Shown piece after piece: positions 1-6,424 of a stretch of DNA of 24,688 nucleotides. Position 1 is the first letter of the stretch. Each line of letters opens with the position of its first letter. The stretch comes from UBA1181 sp963619325 (GTDB lineage: Bacteria; Bacteroidota; Bacteroidia; Bacteroidales; Paludibacteraceae): the NCBI GenBank assembly GCA_963619325.1, contig CAVEVQ010000031.1, positions 1-24,688 on the forward strand, in the 5' to 3' direction. Position numbers and translations under genes: made by a program. The notes under the pieces were generated by a model. That model was given only the letters and a program-made list of their open reading frames with translations, was not told where the DNA came from and did no database searches.

Positions 1-454
1 GGTTGCCCTGCGAGAAGTAGACGCTCTTTTCGTCAGAGACTTTGTAGGATGCCCTACTCAAAGCTCCGTCTTTCTTCCATTTCAGAATGGAGTCATACTC
101 CGCCGTGTAAGTGATGTCTTTCTGCACCTCCCCGATTTCGGGAATCCATCCCTTGAAGTCGTAGACATACTTCTCCGTCTGCTCGCGTTTCGGCTCCTCC
201 CCCTCGTACTTCGGAGTCGCACCCGACTGCAGGATGCCCGACTGCAGCTCCTCGCCGTCCCAGTTGACGAACGACACCTTGAACTCCAAAGTGTCGACGG
301 TGAACTTCACGCTGTCCACCTCCGCCACTGCGAACTTGTTCGTTCCGTTGTCCCCATTGTAGAAGACACGCATGCGGAGCTCTGTCTGCACCGCCGCAAA
401 AATCGCCGTGGCGAACGCCACGACTAACGTAACTAATGTAAGAATCTTTTTCAT
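1..454 (-). CDS. Secreted repeat protein, N-terminal part (runs off left edge)
   Basis: The minus strand is open from an ATG at 454 to the window edge, giving 151 residues with no stop. It starts MKKILTLVTLVVAFATAIFA, a clear export signal. Residues ~56-119 (VSFVNWDGEELQSGIL through YDFKGWIPEI to DITYTAEYDS) have the pattern of the bacterial InlB-B/Listeria-Bacteroides repeat, a small beta module of surface proteins. The last visible residues (KVSDEKSVYFSQGN) resemble the opening of a domain common in Bacteroidales secreted proteins that starts with a K-V-Y-F-S-x-G-N motif; that match is from memory. Codons are strikingly GC-ended (GTC GTG GCG TTC GCC ACG), unlike the AT-rich sequence beside it, so it may have a different history or expression class. 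Probably cell-surface or secreted; role unknown. Confidence 0.75.
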   Translation of the reverse strand, partial: MKKILTLVTLVVAFATAIFAAVQTELRMRVFYNGDNGTNKFAVAEVDSVKFTVDTLEFKVSFVNWDGEELQSGILQSGATPKYEGEEPKREQTEKYVYDFKGWIPEIGEVQKDITYTAEYDSILKWKKDGALSRASYKVSDEKSVYFSQGN

Positions 455-458
455 GCGG

Positions 459-466
459 CAAAGGTA
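459..466 (-). promoter_or_regulatory. Bacteroidota -7 element for the left-edge gene
   Basis: On the minus strand TACCTTTG matches the Bacteroidota -7 consensus TAnnTTTG. Only four bases (CCGC) separate it from the ATG at 454, so a transcript started here would have little or no leader. No convincing -33 element was found. Confidence 0.45.
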
Positions 467-788
467 CAAATCGGGTTGTAAACGAAAAAAATACAAGGAG
501 TGTTTTTTGTTAAACCGCAGAGTCTTTCATCGACACTATAAAAATGGCATACCTAAATTTTCCATGAGAAAACAGACCTGCAGATTTGGCAATCTCATTG
601 TATGAATAAAGACCGAAGACTTCAAAAAAAGAGATCTATGAACCTTTAGTTTTTCATAGAAAATTACGCTAAAAAGTACCGAATAGCTATAAATGAGCCA
701 ATTACGAGTCATTCACCTCAATAGAGGTAATGATTTGGCAACAGTTCTATTTTCTGCAATATGCATATGTTTGCTTATCAAACAACTC
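467..788. other. AT-rich intergenic region without a supported gene
   Basis: No reading frame here has a plausible start together with protein-like composition. A weak hairpin (CATT-C-ACCTC / GAGGT-AATG, 710-732) is visible, but it has no T-tract and I do not call it a terminator. The region separates the left-edge gene from the HpaII-type module and may contain the left junction of that module. Confidence 0.5.
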
Positions 789-808
789 TATCTTTGAATG
801 CAAAGATA
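789..808. promoter_or_regulatory. Candidate operator dyad 1 of the HTH regulator
   Basis: TATCTTTG AATG CAAAGATA is a perfect 8-bp inverted repeat with a 4-base spacer. Read on the minus strand it agrees with the second dyad at 882-901 at 17 of 20 positions. Each arm also fits the -7 consensus TAnnTTTG, one per strand. Its placement upstream of a small HTH gene that heads a restriction-modification operon suggests a control-protein binding site. That role is inferred. Confidence 0.5.
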
Positions 809-881
809 ATATCTGTATTTGAGAATAACAAAAAAGTATAGTTAAAATTTATATTTAAGCATTTAAGTGATAATAATTCAT

Positions 882-901
882 TATTTTTGCATTCAAAAAA
901 A
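882..901 (+). promoter_or_regulatory. Promoter -7 element overlapping candidate operator dyad 2
   Basis: TATTTTTG (882-889) fits TAnnTTTG and lies 21 bases before the ATG at 911. It is also the left arm of an imperfect dyad, TATTTTTG CATT CAAAAAAA, with 7 of 8 arm positions paired. A protein bound here would cover the -7 element, which would give negative autoregulation of the operon. No good -33 match is visible. Confidence 0.5.
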
Positions 902-910
902 ATATATACA

Positions 911-1114
911 ATGGATGTAAATCGTTTAAAGTTGGTCTTGGTTGAACAAAAGCGTACCAGTAAATGGCTGGCGGAACAGTTAGGTGTTAATCCCTCAACT
1001 GTATCGAAGTGGTGTACTAATACCTCACAACCTCCATTGGAGACACTGATACAAATAGCACAATATTTAAATGTTGATGTTAAGGAATTAATTTGCATAC
1101 CAAACAACAAATAA
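911..1114 (+). CDS. Small XRE/Cro-type HTH regulator, probable control (C) protein
   Basis: This is a 67-residue protein that is almost entirely one helix-turn-helix domain. The segment SKWLAEQLGVNPSTVSKWCT (residues ~15-34) has the HTH_3 pattern, followed by a conserved tail helix (LETLIQIAQYLNVDVKELI). The ATG at 911 is chosen over an upstream in-frame TTG at 887 because that TTG lies inside the -7 element. The gene sits 7 bases before the methyltransferase gene, the arrangement of C proteins that time expression of type II restriction-modification operons by binding dyads near their own promoter. Two related dyads upstream fit that role. C proteins usually favour the endonuclease; here the order is C-M-R in one direction, so it may control the whole operon. 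The family call is firm; the regulatory role is inferred. Confidence 0.85.
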   Translation: MDVNRLKLVLVEQKRTSKWLAEQLGVNPSTVSKWCTNTSQPPLETLIQIAQYLNVDVKELICIPNNK

Positions 1115-1121
1115 GAAAGAA

Positions 1122-2465
1122 ATGACAAATAAAAAAGAAGGATTTTCTCTGTTTGATTTCTGTAAAAAACGAGCAGACAAGATTCAGATATATGGTGAGG
1201 AAACGCTTGATGAAAAGGGAAACATTATCCCTTTCATAGACCAAGCGGCTCTTATAACGCATTATTTACAATTAAGAAGAAGCAATATTGACATACCTTT
1301 TGCTGAGCAAGCAGAAGACATATTAAACTTATGGTATGATTTCGTAAAGGGAGAAAAGCAGAAAAAGGCAAAAGATTTTAATTTTGTTGGCGAGTCTTCA
1401 GCATCTATTCAAGGATATTTGTTTCAAGATTTGTTTCAAGCTCCATTTCGAGCTCCAGTGAACCCAAAATTTACGTTCATTGATTTGTTTGCAGGAATAG
1501 GTGGCTTTAGAATGGCACTCCAAAATTTGGGCGGAGAATGCATATTTTCGTCAGAATGGGATGAGCAGGCAAAGAAAACATATTATGCAAATTATGGCGA
1601 TGTTCCTTTTGGTGACATCACTAAAGAGAGCACAAAGAACAAAATTCCAAAGGGATTTGACATTCTTTGTGCAGGTTTTCCATGCCAAGCTTTTTCTCTT
1701 GCAGGTAAACGTTTGGGCTTTGAAGAAACAAGAGGTACATTATTCTTTGATGTGGCTGAAATTCTTCGCAGATACCAACCTAAGGCTTTCTTCCTTGAAA
1801 ATGTAAAAGGGCTTGTAATTCATGATAAAGGTAAAACTTTCAAGACAATTCTAAATACATTGAATGAAGTGGGTTATATAGTTCCAGACCCAGAAATTAT
1901 GAACGCCATGTACTTTGGAGTGCCCCAACATCGTGAGAGAATCTATATTGTAGGTTTCAGAAAAGGCCTTGGCATAAATAAAGAAGATTTTTCTTATCCT
2001 GTACAAAAGGAAGTCACCAAGAAATGGATTGATGTGAGAGAAGAGAATCCTGTGCCAGCTAAGTACTATCTTTCAACAACGTACATAGACACCCTCAAAA
2101 GACACAAAGCTCGTCATAAGGCTAAGGGACATGGTTTCGGCTATGACATCATTCCAGATGATGGCATTGCTCATGCCATTGTTGTAGGTGGAATGGGACG
2201 AGAGTGTAATCTTGTCATAGACTTTCGTCAAAAAGACTTAACTCCGACAACAAGAATCAAGGGAGAAGTAAACAAGCAAGGTTGGCGCATGATGACCCCA
2301 AGAGAATGGGCACGTCTGCAAGGCTATCCTGATAATTTCAAAATCGTTGTGGCAGATGCTTCTGCATACAAGCAGTTTGGCAACAGTGTTGCTGTTCCTG
2401 CAATCCAAGCTACGGCAAGTCAATTACTTAAAACATTAAACAAACATGGCTATATCGGGAAATAA
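1122..2465 (+). CDS. DNA cytosine-C5 methyltransferase, M.HpaII-like (predicted CCGG)
   Basis: This 447-residue enzyme would transfer a methyl group from S-adenosylmethionine to carbon 5 of a cytosine in duplex DNA. Motif I (FTFIDLFAGIGGF) is at 117-129, the catalytic PCQ at 187-189 (Cys188), ENV at 226-228, QxRxR at 269-273 and GNSVAVP at 420-426. The target-recognition region (~300-385) carries segments such as YYLSTTYIDTLKRHK and GFGYDIIPDDGIAHAIVVGG, which I recognise from M.HpaII. The predicted target is therefore CCGG, with the inner C expected to be methylated. An N-terminal segment of ~85 residues beyond M.HpaII (lysine-rich, containing QAALITHYLQLRRSNIDIPF) has no function I can assign. 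The 3' end overlaps the endonuclease gene by 20 bases, indicating co-translation. All catalytic motifs are intact, so it is probably active even though its partner nuclease looks broken. Confidence 0.92.
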   Translation: MTNKKEGFSLFDFCKKRADKIQIYGEETLDEKGNIIPFIDQAALITHYLQLRRSNIDIPFAEQAEDILNLWYDFVKGEKQKKAKDFNFVGESSASIQGYLFQDLFQAPFRAPVNPKFTFIDLFAGIGGFRMALQNLGGECIFSSEWDEQAKKTYYANYGDVPFGDITKESTKNKIPKGFDILCAGFPCQAFSLAGKRLGFEETRGTLFFDVAEILRRYQPKAFFLENVKGLVIHDKGKTFKTILNTLNEVGYIVPDPEIMNAMYFGVPQHRERIYIVGFRKGLGINKEDFSYPVQKEVTKKWIDVREENPVPAKYYLSTTYIDTLKRHKARHKAKGHGFGYDIIPDDGIAHAIVVGGMGRECNLVIDFRQKDLTPTTRIKGEVNKQGWRMMTPREWARLQGYPDNFKIVVADASAYKQFGNSVAVPAIQATASQLLKTLNKHGYIGK

Positions 2466-3549
2466 AGGCGAGTGGAGTGAGATTTATACTCTCTTCAAAC
2501 TATTGGGTGAAGGAAAGGTTCATGCTGGTGATGCCGACATGAACAAGTTGGATTTGTACTATCCAATCCTTAACGTGATTCGTGAGGAAAGCAAGAAGTA
2601 TGAATACATGCCTAATGTTGACCAACACATCGTTGTTATAGATGAGGATGGCAATGAGTTTGTCCGAATATCAATGAATAAGTTCTTGGAGGAATCTTCC
2701 AAGTTGCTTACAGAGATAAAGGCTGCAAACGACCGTGCCTTTGAGATTCCTGCAACAGAGAGTTTTATGACATAGATAGGCTGCTCAAAACTAAAAGCAC
2801 CATCCAAGGACAAGGCTGACATACATATTGTTATCCACGACTTGCGCACCAATATGACTCCTTTGTTGGGCTTTAGCATCAAGTCGCAACTTGGAAGCGC
2901 ATCCACACTTCTGAATGCAGGAACGACAACTAACATAACTTACAAGGTTGTTGGAACAGAATTAAGTGACGAAGATATTAAAGAGGTCAATGCTATAAAG
3001 GGGCATCTTCCACGAATGCAAGCTATTTTTGATAAAGGTTGCAACTTGGAATATAGTGACTTCGAGCATCCACTCTTCAAAAACAATCTTTTGTTCTTGG
3101 ATAGTTGTATGCCACAGTTTGTTGCCGACTGTTTACTGATTGATAGCTTGCCAAACTCCAAGTCTTCCATTAATGAGTGTGTTGCGGAAGTAGCCAAGCG
3201 CAATCCTTTCGACTTTAATGGAAAGAATGTTGAGGCTTTCTATGCTCACAAGATGAAAGTTTTACTCCTTGATGCTGCACTTGGAATGACACCAGCCAAA
3301 GAATGGACTGGCAGATATGATGCCAATGGTGGTTATCTTGTGGTTCGCAAGGATGGCGAAATAGTTTGCTACCACTTCTACAATAGAAATGATGTAGAGG
3401 ACTACTTGTATAACAATACTCGTTTTGAACGTGCAAGTAGAAGTCGATACAGCTTTGGTTATGTATATCGAGAAAAAGACGGTTGTATTTATATAAAGCT
3501 GAACTTGCAGATTAGATTCAAAAATAGCTTTTATGTTCATAAAGAATAA
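2446..3549 (+). pseudogene. HpaII-family restriction endonuclease, interrupted by an in-frame amber codon
   Basis: From the ATG at 2446 the frame reads ISGNKGEWSEIYTLFKLLGE, the typical opening of HpaII-family type II endonucleases. Codon 110 (2773-2775) is TAG. The same frame then stays open to TAA at 3547-3549, giving 367 residues in total, close to my recollection of ~358 for R.HpaII. The segment after the stop still looks conserved: DIHIVIHDLR, then LGFSIKSQLGSASTLLNAG, probably the catalytic core with the Lys of SIKS. Reinitiation at the TTG (2842) or ATG (2854) would omit the aspartates in DIHIVIHD, so a downstream fragment alone should be inactive. The simplest reading is a single recent nonsense mutation that silenced cutting of CCGG. 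Amber suppression or a sequencing error are alternatives. Confidence 0.85.
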
Positions 3550-3918
3550 GATATGGGAAGAAATGAAACAAGCGAATGCAAATGTGCTATGTGTAAAATG
3601 GTATACAGATAAGCAACGAAAGCATGACCGTTATTACCAAATGTTTATAGCATTAGTTGCTTCTGGAGGTACTTTCGGATATTTATTAAACGATATTGTC
3701 CCATTGAGAAGTTCTTCCATAATAGCTTTCGTTTCTGTCGTAAAGGCTTTATTTCCATATTTCATACAACCAGAGAAAGAGTTATGCTTGATGGACTAAT
3801 GGATTATTACAATGGATATATGGCAGAATTAGAGCATCTTTATTACAGGCATGAAATAGAAGTTATTTCAGATAAAAGTACATACCCTAAACTAATTTTT
3901 TTTAGAAACAAATTGTAA
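3533..3918 (+). pseudogene. Small two-helix membrane protein, frameshifted
   Basis: The frame from ATG 3533 (or 3563) gives KWYTDKQRKHDRYYQMFIAL, two hydrophobic stretches (about MFIALVASGGTFGYLL and SSIIAFVSVVKALF), then FIQPEKEL and a stop at 3797-3799. In the next frame, from 3781, the sequence continues protein-like as MLDGLMDYYNGYMAELEHLYYRHEIEVIS up to TAA 3916-3918, right after a run of eight T. The two halves read naturally as one protein with a one-base slip near 3780. The tail after the T run may be degraded too. The layout (basic soluble stretch, two membrane helices, cytoplasmic tail) resembles SLATT-type membrane effectors of defence loci, but that is only a resemblance. The start overlaps the broken endonuclease gene by 17 bases, so it belonged to the same operon. 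Confidence 0.55.
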
Positions 3919-4010
3919 AGAAGATTTGTTTTTTATTCATTTGCATTCTGAATATTAGGTTAGAGGATTTAACCTTCGATAAATTGAAGAAATATTCTAA
4001 AAATTTAGAA

Positions 4011-4433
4011 ATGTTAAAGAAGATTTTAGCAATTTCCGGGAAGCCCGGATTATTTGAGTTGGTATCTCAAGGTAAGAATATGCTCATCGTTGCTTCTTTG
4101 AAGGATGGCAAGAAACAACCTGCATATACAAGCGAAAAAATACTTTCATTGGGAGATATCGCAATGTACACAAACGGAGGAGAAGTGCCTTTGGCCGAAG
4201 TTCTCCTCTCTATAAAGGAGAAACAAAACGGAACGTCCGTTGCGATTGACACCAAGAAAGCAAGCAACCCAGAATTATCTGAGTTCCTGGCTTCAGTGTT
4301 GCCAGACTTTGATCGGGACAGAGTCTATGCTTCAGACATCAAGAAACTTATCAACTGGTACAACATTCTAATCGAGTCCAACCACGCTGATTTCGAAAAT
4401 GATGTTAAACCAGAGGAAAAGGCAGAGGCATAA
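4011..4433 (+). CDS. DUF5606 family protein
   Basis: A 140-residue protein beginning MLKKILAISGKPGLFELVSQ. This opening, followed by GKNMLIVASLKDGKKQPAYT and a LGDIAMYTNGGEVPLAEVLL segment, matches the DUF5606 family, a conserved Bacteroidota protein of unknown function. The ATG at 4011 is preferred over an in-frame TTG at 3984 because family members begin at the MLKKIL motif. The acidic C-terminus (DFENDVKPEEKAEA) is probably flexible. There is no signal peptide or membrane segment, so it is likely cytoplasmic. It is followed by a strong terminator and appears to be a single-gene unit of the chromosomal backbone, marking the right boundary of the HpaII-type module. No enzyme motif is visible and I assign no function. 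Confidence 0.75.
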   Translation: MLKKILAISGKPGLFELVSQGKNMLIVASLKDGKKQPAYTSEKILSLGDIAMYTNGGEVPLAEVLLSIKEKQNGTSVAIDTKKASNPELSEFLASVLPDFDRDRVYASDIKKLINWYNILIESNHADFENDVKPEEKAEA

Positions 4434-4478
4434 TCATCTCTCATTCGACATTCATACAATACTTACAATCAATAGAGG

Positions 4479-4510
4479 GAAAGAGGACGTCACATTGGAC
4501 GTCCTCTTTC
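4479..4510 (+). terminator. Rho-independent-type hairpin after the DUF5606 gene
   Basis: GAAAGAGGACGTC (4479-4491) and GACGTCCTCTTTC (4498-4510) form a perfect 13-bp stem with the loop ACATTG. A short T-rich stretch (CCTTTTC) follows. It lies 45 bases after the stop at 4433 and ahead of the next gene's promoter. Confidence 0.85.
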
Positions 4511-4527
4511 GTTACCTTTTCGTGTCA

Positions 4528-4558
4528 TTGTGAATCAACCAACTTTTTCTTATCTTTG
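4528..4558 (+). promoter_or_regulatory. Promoter of the membrane glycosyltransferase gene
   Basis: TATCTTTG at 4551-4558 matches TAnnTTTG exactly. TTG at 4528-4530 lies 20 bases upstream and fits a -33 element. The ATG follows 26 bases downstream at 4585. Confidence 0.65.
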
Positions 4559-4584
4559 TTTGCATAGTAGCGTTTGTATCCGTC

Positions 4585-5856
4585 ATGCAGAAAAAGACAT
4601 TATTCCTCGTCATAGCCACATTCACCATTGCGCAGTTTGTCATTCTAATGGTATTCGGCTATACGCCACACCCCGACAGTATAGACTATCTTAGATACGC
4701 CAAAGACGCAATAAGCCACGGAGAGTTCTACCCAACAAAAGAAAACCTCTATACTCTTCCCTTTTTATGGAACGTGGGAGCAATCAATGCCGTTGCACTA
4801 TCATTGAAGATTTTCGGTTCGGAAGTGCCATTAATGCTGATCTATTCCCTACTGAAAGGGCTTTCGCTCCTTCTCGTCTATCTTCTCGCAAAGTCATGGT
4901 TTAATGACAAAATAGCTTGTATTGCCACTATCTTATATCTGCTCTACCCTGCCAACTACGGAGAGGGGACATCAATGTTGAGCGAAGTTCCGTTCACATT
5001 CCTCGTTCTTGCAGGATTGCTTGCCTGTCAAAGAAGACAATTCATATTAGGAGGAATCCTAATGGGATGCGCCGACTATATGCGACCTGTTGCCATCATC
5101 TTTATCGCCGCCTATATATTGAGCAACATCAAGAATTACCGGGACTATATAAAAATATGCATCTCGTATGTGATTTTCATCTCTTGCATCGGCTTTTACA
5201 ACTACACCACAAGAGGAGAATTCTTTTATAAGGCAAAAACTGGCTGGATGTGTATGGCGCAATATCACTGGAGGGAAGGGGAAGACCAAAGCGGACTATT
5301 AGCGGCTGAAAAAGTCACAGAGAATGACAACCTAACCTATACAGAAAAAGATAAAGTATGGCGTTACATGTTCTTTGATTGGCTGAAAGACCATAAAGCA
5401 GACTATTTCAAACAAATACCTATGAAGATCATTCGCACTTACGTTTCTGACAACGTGAACCTTTGCGCATTCCTGCCAGAGTCAGAAAAATGCAAAGACT
5501 ATATGTATGAAAGTCTATCAATGAGCAGTCTGAAAGACGATTTTCCCCACTACACATCCGTCCAATGGCTCACCATCTACAACCTTCTTTTCTATTATAC
5601 AATGATGATACTATTTTTGTGTAGTATAAAGAAAATCAGAGAGTTATCCTTACATTGGGGTATCTTCATTATCGGCACAGCGTTCATCGCCTTATTAGGA
5701 CACGGAGAGGCCCGCTTTCATCAACCTTTTATGCCATTCATCATCATCGCAGAGGCCTATATGGTAGATTTTCTACTCCGCAAATATGTCAGAAGGGAAG
5801 TAACCAAGACAACTACAAACCAAAATCTAACGTCAACTGAGGGTCTAAAAGGGTGA
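4585..5856 (+). CDS. Integral-membrane glycosyltransferase, GT-C fold (PMT/ArnT-like)
   Basis: A 423-residue polytopic membrane protein with roughly ten hydrophobic segments. After the first helix comes a loop with PHPDSIDYLRYAKDAISHGE. An acidic residue in the first periplasmic loop is the hallmark of GT-C enzymes that take sugars from polyprenyl-phosphate donors, such as the PMT, ArnT and ALG families. A later soluble loop (~residues 215-300) carries TGWMCMAQYHWREGEDQSG. Further helices follow near 335-350 and 365-400, and the tail is basic and polar. It should act at the inner membrane and transfer a sugar to a lipid, glycan or protein on the periplasmic face. Donor and acceptor cannot be read from sequence. 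It has its own promoter and its 3' end overlaps the convergent rnhB by 44 bases. It is not in an obvious glycan cluster, although polysaccharide-export genes lie a few kilobases away. Confidence 0.75.
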   Translation: MQKKTLFLVIATFTIAQFVILMVFGYTPHPDSIDYLRYAKDAISHGEFYPTKENLYTLPFLWNVGAINAVALSLKIFGSEVPLMLIYSLLKGLSLLLVYLLAKSWFNDKIACIATILYLLYPANYGEGTSMLSEVPFTFLVLAGLLACQRRQFILGGILMGCADYMRPVAIIFIAAYILSNIKNYRDYIKICISYVIFISCIGFYNYTTRGEFFYKAKTGWMCMAQYHWREGEDQSGLLAAEKVTENDNLTYTEKDKVWRYMFFDWLKDHKADYFKQIPMKIIRTYVSDNVNLCAFLPESEKCKDYMYESLSMSSLKDDFPHYTSVQWLTIYNLLFYYTMMILFLCSIKKIRELSLHWGIFIIGTAFIALLGHGEARFHQPFMPFIIIAEAYMVDFLLRKYVRREVTKTTTNQNLTSTEGLKG

Positions 5857-6418
5857 ACGATTTACGATGATATTCGCACGCTCCATACTGAAGAATAGCC
5901 TCACGGTGTTCCTTCGTTGGATAGCCCTTATTCTTTTTCCACAGATACTGAGGAAACTCTTCGTCTATCTTCACCATAAAATCATCACGGTAGGTTTTTG
6001 CTAAAATAGAGGCGGCCGCTATCGACAAATATTTTCCATCTCCCTTCACCACGCACTGATAAGGCACATCTTGATAGGGTTTGAAACGATTGCCATCAAT
6101 AATCAAATGCTGGGGTCTCACGCTTAGTTGGTCTACCGCACGATGCATCGCTAAAATTGAAGCATTCAGAATGTTTATTTCATCAATCTCTTGTGCCGTA
6201 CAGATACCAACTCCCCACGAAATGGCATTTTCCTCAATAACAGGTCGTAAACTGTAACGTTGCTTCTCCGTCAGTTTTTTTGAATCGTTGAGTAATTCAT
6301 TCTCAAAATCCGCTGGCAAAACAACCGCAGCCGCAAAGACTGGTCCGGCAAGGCAACCCCGTCCCGCCTCGTCGCATCCAGCCTCAACGACACCTGCTTG
6401 TAAAAAAGACAACAACAT
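5813..6418 (-). CDS. rnhB: Ribonuclease HII
   Basis: A 201-residue enzyme that cleaves RNA 5' of ribonucleotides embedded in DNA and removes RNA from RNA-DNA hybrids; it initiates ribonucleotide excision repair. The signature CDEAGRGCLAGPV is at 15-27, with catalytic Asp16 and Glu17. The other metal ligands are Asp108 in HLIIDGNRF and Asp127 in VKGDGKYLSIAAASILAKTY. Length and motif order are those of a normal RNase HII. The ATG at 6418 lies 6 bases after the recN stop, so it is the last gene of the long minus-strand operon. Its final 44 bases overlap the 3' end of the convergent glycosyltransferase gene, and no separate terminator is visible in between. Confidence 0.96.
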   Translation of the reverse strand: MLLSFLQAGVVEAGCDEAGRGCLAGPVFAAAVVLPADFENELLNDSKKLTEKQRYSLRPVIEENAISWGVGICTAQEIDEINILNASILAMHRAVDQLSVRPQHLIIDGNRFKPYQDVPYQCVVKGDGKYLSIAAASILAKTYRDDFMVKIDEEFPQYLWKKNKGYPTKEHREAILQYGACEYHRKSFTLLDPQLTLDFGL

Positions 6419-6424
6419 ACACTC

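Noticed and set aside
93..461. Minus-strand frame of 122 codons with an Arg/Gly-rich translation
   Set aside because: It is an out-of-frame shadow of the GC-rich secreted-protein gene, which has a proper signal peptide and repeat-domain sequence in another frame.
710..732. Hairpin CATTCACCTC-AATA-GAGGTAATG as a terminator
   Set aside because: The stem has only five unbroken pairs plus a bulge, and no T-tract follows on either strand.
2842..3549. Independent gene starting at TTG 2842 after the amber codon
   Set aside because: It is in the same frame as the upstream endonuclease fragment, and conserved family sequence continues between the stop and this TTG, so it is the second half of one broken gene.
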